The translations under genes were made by a program, and so were the position numbers. 64,000 nt of DNA from Magnolia sinica (Eukaryota; Streptophyta; Magnoliopsida; Magnoliales; Magnoliaceae). Positions within the stretch are counted from its first letter, which is position 1; every line of letters begins with the position of its first letter. Shown one piece after another: positions 44,607 to 55,067 of the stretch. The notes below the pieces were generated by a model that was given only the letters and a program-made list of their open reading frames with translations, was not told where the DNA came from and searched no databases. The stretch lies in NCBI RefSeq assembly GCF_029962835.1, contig NC_080590.1, positions 69,713,501-69,777,500 on the forward strand. Reading direction: 5' to 3'.

Positions 44607-44623
44607 AAAAAACAAACACGCCC
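44607..44623. repeat. Right terminal inverted repeat of Harbinger
   Basis: AAAAAACAAACACGCCC; its reverse complement GGGCGTGTTTGTTTTTT matches the left end GGGCCTGTTTGCTTTTT with two mismatches. CTA follows. Confidence 0.88.
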
Positions 44624-45468
44624 CTAGGGTTTGAGGAGTGGAGCAAAAAGGTGGAGCTGCCGTCCGGGAGTTTTCTTTCTTCTTCCTTAGTTGATCTTTT
44701 TGTTTTGTTTAAGAGTCTGTAGTTCAATCATGTTCGTGATTGGCTAAACCTCTTAGCGAGGGCTAAGAGGTGAAGCTTGTAGTGTGATTGAGATGTTTGC
44801 TTTGTTTTGATTCATGTCTTGTAGAACCTTATGGATTCTAGCTATTTATTAAGGAATATTTTTAGTGTTTAATGGTTTGTTGTGACCCAAATTACAATGG
44901 ATCTGCGATTGCTTTGAATATCTTCTTTCTCTAAATTGAGATTGTGAAATTAGGAAATTCTATTGTTCACCATCGTCCCTTGGGCATGGTAGGATGATGG
45001 AATCCTTCCTAACCTTCACAATTATCTTATGATTGGTTGTGGGATTGGTAAATCCTGTTGTTTGTCTTGTCTCTTGCGTATGGTTAGGTGACGGAATCAC
45101 TTCCAAATCTTCACCACTCTCATCCATTGATGATTAGATCCATGAGAAGTTCAGAGATCTGACAAATCTCTTTTTACCAATTGGATAGGATAGGACTCTG
45201 ATTCCAGTTGTGTTTTTGAATCATGCAAGGTAGCTTCTCAATTGTTACAAGTGGATCCTTGGCACCCTAGTTACCACCTTTAAATTTGTTAGTTTTTAAT
45301 TAATCTATTTACAATCACTCTCTCAAATTTTCAGATTTAGGTTTACATCTTCTTCTAATTCTAGTTCTAGTTACTTTTAGAAACGCACAAGTTCAGTCCC
45401 TGTGGATTCGACCTCGGTCTCACCGGGATTATTACTACATCGCGACCCTGCACTTGGGGTTGTGAACA
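44624..45468 (+). mobile_element. Athila-family LTR (LTR3), right part
   Basis: Resumes CTAGGGTTTGAGGAGTGGAG, exactly collinear with LTR1 (CTAGGGATTGTGGAGTGGAG on the minus strand). It ends GGGGTTGTGAACA at 45468. The two parts sum to about 1447 bp, close to the 1525 bp of LTR1. No primer site follows, consistent with a solo LTR or a 3' LTR whose internal part has gone. Confidence 0.9.
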
Positions 45469-46602
45469 GGCTAATCTCAAAAAAACCAAAAAGCAAATAA
45501 ATAAAAGTACTTATCTTCTTCTTGAAGATGCTGCTTAATGTAGCTCATAAAACCACTTCGCTTGATGTAGATGTTCAATGTCCAACAAATATAATCAAGG
45601 GTTTTAGGTTCTAAATAGATTTTAAATTATCTCAAGCCTTGGGCTACTTGTTTGAATTCCTTGGATCTCAAAGGGTAGAGTAAAAATTCCCTTTAAAAGA
45701 AAATCAAATTCACAAAACTGAGATCAAGGAATTACAAAAACAAATAAGTTATTAAAAGGATCTAAAATTACCGGACTATAGCTTGATAATGACGGAGACT
45801 TTTCTCTCAAAGTGAAATCTTTCTGTGGCTTAATTGAATGATTCGGAATGAGAAAAGACCTCTATTTATATGCTGAAAAAGAGTTTCTTCGACTGGTCTA
45901 AGGTCTCCTTCGACTAGTCTTAGATTCAACAAAATTTTAAATTTTCTGGCGCGATTAGATAAAACTAACATTCGACTGGTCGAGTGGCCTGCTCGACTGG
46001 TCGAGCATAGCCTGCGACTGGTCATGGGATAAAAAAACATGTCGCTGGAGTTCGAGTCGAGCTCCTCACGACTGGTCGAGCAGATTTCCATGACTGGTCG
46101 AGTAGGGTGCTCGACTGGTCGAGGATCTATCAGAAAAATTTCGAATTTGAGTTTAAATCTTGGACTGGTCGAAGCAATTCTCGAACTGGTCAAACCAGAG
46201 CCTGGACTACTTGAAGTTAGGCTAGGACTAGTCGAATTTTAGCTTATACAAAGTATAAATATCCGAAGATAATATGCATAAGAAAAGTCCTAAACCTAGG
46301 GTCTTTCTAAGGTCACTTATACCTGAAACATTACACATTGAACTCAAATCTTCAGTAGCTTCAGATATTCTACTTGAAGTAAATTCACATTAGAAGCTTG
46401 ATCTTGAAGTAGACTTGCATTAGTATCTTGATCTTGAAGTTAAAGTAGATCTTAGCCTTGAAGAACTACCTTCATGTCTTGCGCTTTCAATGATGATGAT
46501 CTTGAAAGTGAACTTTCCATCATGCTTCACTTGAAGGTGAACTTTCCATCATAAGAACAAGTCACACTCTAAATTGTTTTGTCTTACCGAAATTTGACAA
46601 CA
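45469..46602 (-). mobile_element. Minus-strand LTR of an unassigned retroelement
   Basis: On the minus strand it starts TGTTGTCAAATTTCGG (46602). A CTCGACTGGTCGAG-type word tract covers 46240-45880 and a TATA box CATATAAATAGAGG lies at about 45872. The left boundary abuts LTR3 at 45468 without a visible duplication. No coding sequence. Possibly a copia LTR. Confidence 0.5.
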
Positions 46603-46639
46603 ATGGGTGCTTAATTACATCATAGCACTTACAATTGTC

Positions 46640-46848
46640 TGGCACACTTCTCCTTAGAATTTGGTCTGGGCTGTATTTAAATAGATATGGATTGTCCCAG
46701 AAGAACTTACGTACTTTGGCGAAGAATTTTCTCTTATCTTGTAGAGTCCAATGAGTCGACATAAAACCTGTGGCAAAATAATTTGCAATGTCAGCAAACG
46801 AATGTAGTTAGGAGAGTTTGAACAATTGTTCATTAGGGAACATGTCAT
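46640..46848 (-). pseudogene. Integrase N-terminus (truncated), Athila-like copy 2
   Basis: MTCSLMNNCSNSP and, in another frame, FAKVRKFFWDNPYLFKYSPD with QILRRSVPDN. Copy 1 continues into the HSQACGGH zinc finger; here the similarity stops after VPDN and unrelated sequence begins. Confidence 0.75.
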
Positions 46849-46951
46849 TTATGGGTGTCATCTCAAGGGGATCGGGGAGGTCAAGCCTTAAAAGATGGTC
46901 AAGCACTACATTTTCTACTCCCTTTTTGTCTCGTATTTCTAAATCAAATTC

Positions 46952-47269
46952 CTAGAGTAGAAGGATCCATCTTATTAAGCAGGGCTTAGTATCATTCTTG
47001 GAAAGAAGATACTTCCGCACTGCATGATCAATGTAGATGATGATATTGGATCCGATCAAATAGGACTCAAATTTGTCCTGAGCGAACACTACGGCTAAGA
47101 GTTCCTTCTCTATAGTAGAGTAGTTCACTTGGGCAGAATTTAAAGTTCTACTCGCATAGTGGATAACGTATGGTTTCTTCTCTTTTCTCTGGCCTAACAC
47201 TACCCCAATAGCATAATCGGACGCGTCACACATAATCTCAAAAGAGATGCTCCAATCGGGTGGCTGCAT
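46952..47269 (-). pseudogene. RNase H region, Athila-like copy 2
   Basis: One open frame with FEIMCDASDYAIGVVLGQRK, KKPYVIHYASRTLN, YSTIEKELLAVVFAQDKFES and IIYIDHAVRKYLLS. The motif order is complete up to KPCLIRW. It is better preserved than the copy 1 version. Confidence 0.85.
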
Positions 47270-47365
47270 GATAGGTGCGGTAGTAAAATGCCCTTGAGCT
47301 TAGTAAAAGCTTTCTGTCATTTGCTCAGTCCACTTGTATGGTACATCCTTTTGAAGTAGGTTAAA

Positions 47366-48050
47366 TTAAGGACGAGAGAGGTGACTAAAGTCCTTTATGA
47401 ATTGTCTGTAGAATCCGGCGTGTCCTAAGAAGGATCGCACGTCGCGTATGCTTTTGGGAGGTGGTAGGTTAGAGATAAGATCAATTTTTACCTTGTCTAC
47501 CTCAATTTCCTTGGATGAAATTATATGTCCAAGAACAACTTCCTTGGGAACCATGAAATGGAATTTCTCCCAATTCAAAACCAAATTCTTTCCTTCACAT
47601 CGCTTCAGTACACTTTTAAGATTTTTTAAACACTCGCTAAAGGATGGGCCAAAAACAGAGAAGTCGTCCATGAAGACCTCTATATATTGCCCTACCATAT
47701 CAGAAAATATGCTCAACATACATCGATGAGTCTGAATGGGATCCTTCAATACGCAAAGGTGTCATAGGGGAAGTGAATGTTGTCTTCTCTTAGTCTTCAA
47801 GGGCTATCTCTATTTAATTGTAGCTTGAATACCCATCAAGGAAGCAGTAGTAAGAATGACTAGCTAGCCTTTCCAAGATTTGATCAATAAAGGGTGAAGG
47901 GAAGTGGTCCTTCCTTGTGAAGGTATTTAATTTTCTGTAGTCAATGCACATTCTCCAACCAGTAGTCACTCCAGTTGGCACGAGTTCATTATCAGTATTG
48001 GTTACGATGGTGATTCCAGACTTCTTAGGAACCACCTGAGTTGGACTCAC
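47366..48050 (-). pseudogene. Reverse transcriptase, Athila-like copy 2
   Basis: Two frames: 48050-47814 with MSPTQVVPKKSGITIV, GWRMCIDYRKLN and HFPSPFIDQILERLAS; and 47749-47366 with CMLSIFSDMVGQ, the catalytic FMDDFSVFG, LVLNWEKFHFMV and GHIISSKEIEVDK. The segment with the conserved FGLCNAPTTFQ block is damaged (MKDPIQTHRC), so the enzyme is inactive. Confidence 0.88.
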
Positions 48051-48334
48051 CCATTAACTATCGGATATAGGCTATATGATACCCACATCCAATAACTTAA
48101 GAACTTCTCCTTTAACCATTTATTTTATATTCGGATTCAATTGATGTTGTGGTTGTGGGAGGTCTTTGCATTACTCTTAAGATGAATGCGGTTAGTACAA
48201 ATCAAAGGATCAATTCCTTTGAGGTCTGCAATCGACCATCCAAGAGCTCCTTTATACTCAATAAGAGTGGAAATGAGCATACTCTCTTGTTCTTTCTCAA
48301 GGTGGGAAGATATCACCACCAGGTATGTCTCGTC

Positions 48335-49237
48335 TTAACTTAAATGGACATATTTAAGATCAATGGGCAATGGTTTTAGGTCAAGCTTTGGTGCTTTGAG
48401 GTAAGATGGTAGAGGCATTATATTAGTTTGGGGTAAGTTCTTAAATTGTGGCCTCCACCGGTTAACTTCAAGTACCGGCGCAGCATCAAGCATGACATCC
48501 ATCTCCCTAATTGTGTCATCATCTAAATCAGGAGAGTGGGCTAAGCACGTCTCTAGAGTGTCATAGTATAGAGTCAAAAGTGCTCTATCTTCCATGAAAG
48601 AATCGATCAGGTTAATGTCATGGATATCGTCATCATCCTCTGACTGTTTGTTCATATTGAAAAAGATGTTGAGCTCCAATGTCATATTTTCGAAAGAGAA
48701 ATTCATAATTCCATTCCTACAATTAATGATAACATTTGATGTAGCAAGGAATGGGTGACTAAGAATGATGGGTATCTGAGTGCTCACATCTATGATGGGT
48801 TGAGTATCCAGGACAATAAAATCTACTAGATAGTAGAATTTATTAACTTAGACCAACACATCCTCAATCATCTCTCTTGGTACATAAACTGAACGATCAA
48901 CAAGTTGTAATGTGGTTTGGGTTGGTTGTAATTCACCTAGACCCAATTGTTCATATACTGAGAAACAAATCAAATTGACGCTCACTCTTAAGTCAAGAAG
49001 TGCGTGCTCGATCTAGTGATTCCCAATTATACAAGTGATAGTTGGGCTACCAGGATCTTTGTATTTTTGTGGCACATCTTGCTTGAGGATGACACTCACC
49101 TTTTCAGTCGATTTTTTTTTCTTTTGAATACTTTTCCATCTCTTGGTTGTACATAAGTCTTTCAGAAATTTGGCGTAGGAGGGAATTTGTTTCACTGCAT
49201 CTAGTAGAGGGATGTTGACTTTCACTTGTTTCAACAC
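48335..49237 (-). pseudogene. Protease region and protease-RT linker, Athila-like copy 2
   Basis: 49237-49013 encodes VNIPLLDAVKQIPSYAKFLK and VSVILKQDVPQKYKDPGSPT; the active-site part that follows is frameshifted. 48787-48335 encodes STQIPIILSHPFLATSNVII and NMTLELNIFFN, the block that closes the protease fold. A long K-rich run replaces part of the KSIQKK segment. Confidence 0.8.
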
Positions 49238-49545
49238 TCTAGAATATCCTGAGAGTTAGAGAGAGGTTTTGGTGCAATCAACCACTGAGGGAATGGTGCA
49301 ATCAGTTTACTTTGAGGTTCTGGTTCTAACCCATGTGGAGCATTGCTAGGTCCATCATTCTCATCTTCTTCCGGGTCCTTAGGCTTTTCAGCCCTCACTG
49401 GAATAGTCTTGTCAATTGTCTTTCTGCTCTTAAGAGTGGTGATAGACTTAACATGCTCCATATGATTTGAAGAGCTTGGGTCACTAATTTCGTATTGAGG
49501 TTTAGGATTGGGGAGAGTTTGGGCTGGAAGGATCCCTTTTTCCAT
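49231..49545 (-). pseudogene. Gag-protease linker, Athila-like copy 2
   Basis: PKPQYEISDPSSSN, VKSITTLKSRKTIDK and EKPKDPEEDENDGPS; the same low-complexity linker as in copy 1. Confidence 0.75.
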
Positions 49546-49794
49546 AATCGCAATGTGTGAGTCTGTCTTTTGTATAGCCTTTGTAAGTTCTTATAAGGCT
49601 TGGAGAGTACTTTGTTGGATGAGCTCTTGAGTTTGTATGGAATTTTGAATCGATTCCTCTTGAGGTTTCCCTTGATTCAAGAATTGGTTAGGGATTCTAT
49701 GATGAGTAGCAGTTTATCCATTCCTCCAACTGAAGTTTAGATGATTTCTCTAACTTGAATTGTATGTGTTTGACGTGGTTCCTTTGAAAGGCCT

Positions 49795-50880
49795 TTAGTA
49801 GTTGTTCACGGCATTCGATTGCTTATTTAATATTTCTTGAAAAGTAGGTATTGTTGGACAATTTTCAATTATATGAATGTTACAAGCACAAATATCACAA
49901 ACAACTTCCTTAGCCTTATCCTTCTTAAGTTCCATGGCCTCAATTTTCCTTATGAGATTGGCCACTTTAGCATTTATATTATCTTCCTCCTTCAAAATAT
50001 ATATTCCTCCCCTCTCCTTTGATTGAGCAGGCTTAGAAGTGGTGCTAGGTCTTGGGGAGATGTCCCATGATTGTGTGTTTTCAACAAGTTTGTCAAACTA
50101 GTCCTACACATCATCGACATCTTTGTTCATGAATTTCCCATTGCACATCATCTCAATGAATTGGCGCATGAAAGATGTCATTCCGTCATAGAAAAAATTT
50201 GTTATGCGCCACTTTTCGAAACCATGTTGTGGGCACGAACTGACAAGATCCTTGAACCACTCCCAACATTAGAAGAATGTCTTATCTTCCTTTTAGGTGA
50301 AGTTCATGATCAACTTCTTAATTGTATTCGTCTTATGGTATGCGAAGAATTTCTTTATGAACTCCCTTGTCATGTCGTTGCATCTGCCAATGGATCGTGG
50401 ATGTAGTGACAACCACATCTTAGCTTTTTCTTTTGAGGAGAAGGGAAAAAGTTTCAGCCTGACCGTGTCCTCAGACACATTAGGAAAGTGTAAAGTGGTT
50501 ATTATCTCATCAAACTCTTTCATGTATAGATATGGACTTTCAGATTCAAGTCCATGGAACTTTGGAAGAAATTGGATCACCCTTAACTTAATATCCATAT
50601 TTCCTATATTTTTGGAAAAAATCATATAGGAAGGTGTGCTCACCCCCGCCGGTTGTAAATAATCTTGTAAGGTACAAGGTGGGGGTGCATTGTACACCTC
50701 ATTCTCATCTTGAATTTCCTCAATTGGAGGTTAAGGTTGGTTTGCAACCATCACTTCAATTGACTCTAAGGATCTCAAGTGTTGTCTAATCTGGTGATGT
50801 ATAGGTAGCCCTTTGACTAATCCTCCTTCACTTAAAAGACATCGAGTGTTATCACAAACCCACTTGGGCATGAAACACTC
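49795..50880 (-). pseudogene. Gag, Athila-like copy 2
   Basis: The frame 50697-50293 has the retrotransposon gag core (IQFLPKFHGLESESPYLYMK, LKLFPFSSKEKAKMWL, REFIKKFFAYHKT). The frame 49995-49795 has DDINAKVANLIRKIEAMELK-type sequence and an intact CX2CX4HX4C knuckle CDICACNIHIIENC. The piece between carries frameshifts. N-terminal coding starts near 50870, before the leader. Confidence 0.85.
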
Positions 50881-51147
50881 AAAGCCTTCAAGTAACTAAA
50901 CCTAAACCTAAGAAAGAAAACTAGGGAAAATAAAACAATTAAGAGATCTAGAAAAAGAGAGAGAGAATTAGAAAGAGGTTACCAGATCGGAGATTGCTAT
51001 GTTAGAATCCTACAAAATAGAAAACCAAGTTAGATTCTAAAAATAGGTTCAGAAAAAAATAGTCCTAACCTAGAAACAAAAGAGAAAGTTAATCATAACC
51101 TTAACCTAATTCTAATACTAATTAAATTCAGAAAAACGCAGCCTTAG

Positions 51148-51165
51148 TCCCCGGCAACGACACTA
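51148..51165 (-). promoter_or_regulatory. Primer binding site (tRNA-Asp type), Athila-like copy 2
   Basis: Minus-strand TAGTGTCGTTGCCGGGGA, six bases inside the LTR end. Confidence 0.85.
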
Positions 51166-51171
51166 AAAACT

Positions 51172-51969
51172 TGTTCACAATCCTAAGTGTAGGGTCGCGA
51201 TATAGTAATAATCTCGGTGAGATCAAGGTCGAATCCACATGGACTAAAATTGTGCGTATTTTGAAAGTAACTAGAATTAGAACTAGAAGAAGAAGATCTA
51301 AATCTGGAAGTAATTGTGAATGGTGTTGATTGAAACTTGTGAATTTAAAGGTGGGAACTATGGTACTAATGATTCACTTATAGCTATCAAGATGCTACCT
51401 TACTTGATTCAAGAGGTGCAATTGGAATCAAAGTCCTATCTTATCCAATTGGAAGAGGAGATGATCAAATCTCTGAACTTCTCATTGATTCAGCCTCAAT
51501 GGGTGGTTTTTGTGCACTTGCAGTTGCATCGAATCCTTCTTTCGATTGAACCGAACTGAGTTTCGATCGGATTGAATTAACTGTCGGCTGAACCAAATTA
51601 GCTCTGAATTTCATCTTTGGCTACTGGACTATTTTGTGCGATTTCAGTCGGACTAAACATGGGTTCAGTCGGACCAAACTTGTCTGTTTTCTACTACAAA
51701 TTCTGAAGTCTTTCAAGTCCTTCCTTCATGCTTTGTACTTGATTTCCTTAGATCTTTGACATGTGATTTTTTCACTCTTGGTCTCCTAAGATCCCTCCTT
51801 TGCCTTGGTGATTCTTGAGTATCAAATCCATGCTTTTACATTCTTTTCAATCCAAGCTCTCAAATTCACCTTACAACACAAACATGCATAAACTATACCC
51901 TTAAGCATTGTTATGTTCATAAAACCAAGATATAAATAGGGGAGAATATGTAATATTTGACACTCAATA
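51172..51969 (-). mobile_element. 5' LTR of Athila-like copy 2 (LTR2), internally deleted
   Basis: Ends GATTGTGAACA at 51172 and starts TATTGAGTGTCAAATATT at 51969 (TG changed to TA). Only 798 bp against 1525 in LTR1: the segment after CTCTGAACTTCTCATTGATT (near 51495) that should contain the TATA region is absent. The remaining word tract (51500-51700) uses TTCAGTCGGACCAAAC-type words. Confidence 0.85.
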
Positions 51970-52071
51970 GGCATTGCTTGAGTCGAGCTCTCTCTCTCAA
52001 TGTCTTCTCTTCTTCTTTTTCTTCTTCCATTCTTTCTACTTCTCTTTCCTCTCTCTTTTTCCTCCTTCTAT

Positions 52072-52109
<38 letters not shown>

Positions 52110-53299
52110 GCTCATCCAGCCAGAATCTGGACTTGGTTGCGACTTGAACTGAGTCGACCCAACTCAATGCGGCAATGAAAATGACGTCTTTTCTCTCTTT
52201 TTTAATTTTCTTTCCATTTCTAGAAGGGTTGCCCTAAAAGGCGGCCTTTTATTGGTCCTCCTAATCCCATTTTAGACCTTTCGAATGCTAACTAATCATG
52301 GGATTAGTTACTAATGTAGTCACATAACCCAACAAGATCTGAGATGATCTGCTTGTGTTCTAATAACATGGCTGTGATCGGACTGTATGGATGGATTTCT
52401 GGAATACTATCCCACCGTATGATCGTTTTGGATCCAGGAATTGGGTCCATGATCATATGGTGCTTTTGTCAGCCAGACGAGGAAGATAACTCCAGCATAA
52501 ATGGCAATTCCTCAATGGGTGGATGGTCCTATGATTTGATGCATTTGGAAGGTTCAGATAGGTCATAAAGACCTTGTGGGACCCACCATTTGAACGAATG
52601 AGCACCATTTCTTGTTGGGTTCTAAGCCTATGGGTTGCGGTGACTCTCTTTCCTTGTTGCAAAACCCTAAGGTGTTGGGTGGAGATTGGTTGGGCAAATG
52701 GCTAGGATTTAAGGGTGGAAAGATCTCTCAGATTGCCAGCTAACATGTAGCAACTGAGTTCCTATTTTCGACAATTACACGTGTATAGCCCCGCTCTCAC
52801 CCAGATTTGTTCGCAAATGCACGAGACGAAACTGTGAGGTTTTTAGGGTTTTGGTTAGGACTACCATCCCAACATGATGGATGATTTAGATCATATAAGG
52901 TGATCAAAGATGGTGGACCACAAGCCATCGAAGTGGCCCTCGTCCGTTTAAACCATGTACGGCGAGAAAAAAGAAAAACCAAGGTGAGAGAAATCTCTCT
53001 TTTTTTTTGGGATTTTTCAAGTCAAACTCTATTTGACCGGATTCGTGGTTGTGTACTCTACAAGAGTGCCCACACAGTGTGCACACAACACTTAAGGTGG
53101 GGTCCACAGTGATGTTTTACCAAATCCATTCCTACCATATAATGCTACGGGTCCCATTATGTCGCTTGGCCATATATGAGGCAGATCCAAAGCTCAGGTG
53201 GGCCATACTATAAGATTTTGCATTTATTTTACTATCTCCTTTGATCCAACGGTCATATTAACTCCAAATCTGAACCCCAAAGTTACAATAATTCTACGG
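51970..53299. other. Unassigned region with (TC)n microsatellite
   Basis: A pyrimidine-rich block at 51990-52106 ends in about 16 TC units (52074-52106). The rest has dispersed-repeat style (GGGTCCACAGTGATG, GGTGGGCCATAC). No ORF is convincing. A Harbinger or MITE origin for parts is possible but not shown. Confidence 0.45.
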
Positions 53300-55067
53300 A
53301 CTGTGTTATGGGAAAAAAATGGATCGGCCAAGAAGATAAGGTTAGGTCGGAACTCCATGGGCTTACCCAGGTCGGGCAATAAACCGATACGATCGAAAGA
53401 GCCAACCTCTAACTCGAGACCGAGCATGAAATAAGATCAAGCTCGAGATATCGTCACTAAGACAGAAGTACCCATCACTCACTAGAGGAATCAGGCCGAC
53501 ATGATTAGGTCAACCTACTACCTCCAAGACAGATCGACACACTGCCCCCAGGTTAGGTCAGCCAAGATCACCTCAGCCTTCTACTACACATCCCTAATGA
53601 TTCCAAATAGTTGGATCTTACTAAGGGGGGATCCACCTGAGATCTTATTCAAAGATCTTGGGGGATATCCGCGACACGCTCAGGATCTCGAGATCTTTGC
53701 CAAGGATCTTGGGAGGTTCTGTAAATGCTTATACTCAAGCACAATTTAGTTTGTCAAATTCTATAGTCCTGAAAGGATCGCAAGCTCTCATGAAGATATG
53801 TTATCGACTCAATCAAGCATCTCAAGGAAGACTCAACATCTCAAGACAAGAACGTACATGGTTCAAAGATCGAAACACTTCGTATGAGCCAACCATCAGG
53901 TAATATATCCTTAAATTGACCATAGGTTAGGTGTATTTCATATACGCATTATAATGATCATCTCTTATGTAAAAATACACTCAAGTTAGGCCAGCCCGAC
54001 ATATGGTTCAGCTAGCGTAACTACTCTCAGCTAACCCTACATGATTCGGGCAAAAAGATAGATCTGAGAAGATTTTTCGCAGCATGTTTGACCAGCCTGA
54101 CCTTGGGTTCGGCCAGCCCGAGTTGGTTCAATCAAGTTTCCAGCAATGACACATTTTTGGATTGCAGGCATATTGGGCCAACCGAATCCCTTGGTCGGCC
54201 AACCGAAATGGAGGTTCAGCTAGCCGAACTTCCAATATCCTTGGCTATAAATAGAGGCTTTGTCTCACTCTTTTAAAACAAGAAAATCATTGATCCATCT
54301 TGTGTAGAAAAGAGTGAAAGTCCAAGCCTCCTTAAGCTATTTGTGTTGTAATTTTTATATTTGATTTAGCTAATTCTATTCTCTCTCTCAAGTTAGTTTA
54401 AACTATTTTAATAAAGTAATCCATACTCTACTTGAGAAATAGAGAATTTAATTTGCAGCATTAGGGAATCATTCATTTGGGCTGAACTCATACAAGACTT
54501 CATCTATATCTTAAGAAGAAGATCGTTGTATTCAAGCTATAACTACGACTTTGACTCGCCAATCGAAGATAAGTACTATGTTTATATTTTTTTTAGTTTG
54601 GGTTTTTCTGAGATAGCTTGAAAATCTCAGTGGGTTTGTTTGTGGTGATCCTGTGAAAATCACAAAGTGGGTTTAATTGTGATAGCCTATGAAAATTGTA
54701 ATAACTGTATCAGGTTGTTAAGGTGACCCTGGGAAAACCTTGAGATAATGAAAGCCAAAATTGCAAGAGTAATAATTTTGGGAGTGGAGTAGGTTGCGTT
54801 TATGCACCGAACCACTATAATTCTTTTGTTCATTGTGGTGATTGTATTTTATTATTTGTATGCCTATCTTGTGTTTCATTTTCTCTCGCTATAATTTGAT
54901 ATTTTGATTTCAAAGACGTCATGAAATAAGGTTGTCCTGCCTAAATCCTTTAGGTGAAGGTTGTCCTGCAAACTATTTGATATCAAGAATTCAATATTCT
55001 AAGTAATTAAGTTTATTTAATTTATTATTCTGCATTGTATCAAAATATTTGGCATATTCATATTCAT
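53300..55067 (+). mobile_element. Copia-type LTR (truncated by the chromovirus insertion)
   Basis: A word tract of GGCCAGCCCGA / GGCCAACCGAA type (53990-54235) precedes a TATA box GGCTATAAATAGAGG (54242-54256). The R-U5 part contains GGGAGTGGAGTAGG and CACCGAACCACTATAA, matching GAGAGTGGAGTAGAC and GTCGAACCACTATAAAA in the copia LTR at 22950. This supports a distant SIRE-like family. The left boundary is uncertain and the right end is cut at 55067. Confidence 0.6.

Larger units (their letters stand above)
20552..44623 (-). mobile_element. PIF/Harbinger DNA transposon (24.1 kb with nested insertions)
   Basis: The termini are GGGCCTGTTTGCTTTTT (20552) and, reverse-complemented, GGGCGTGTTTGTTTTTT (44623), a Harbinger/Tourist-type inverted repeat. 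A 3-bp CTA duplication flanks it (20549-20551 and 44624-44626). LTR1 in the same window carries the uninterrupted site. Removing the copia element and the two solo LTRs leaves about 6 kb, the normal size for this superfamily. The minus-strand coding order is HARBI1-like transposase (42729-41574), Myb/SANT-like protein (41173-31947, split by both solo LTRs), and an RNase H1 N-terminal-like ORF (31569-31189). All ORFs carry stops. Confidence 0.9.
46603..51969 (-). mobile_element. Athila-like Ty3/gypsy retrotransposon, copy 2, 3'-truncated
   Basis: Same order and family as copy 1 at 12720-19529: LTR2 (51969-51172), primer site, gag, linker, protease, RT, RNase H, start of integrase. It ends near 46640 inside the integrase zinc finger, so the core, the 3' end and the 3' LTR are absent. 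Protein similarity to copy 1 is high, but their truncation points differ, so they decayed independently. Confidence 0.88.
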
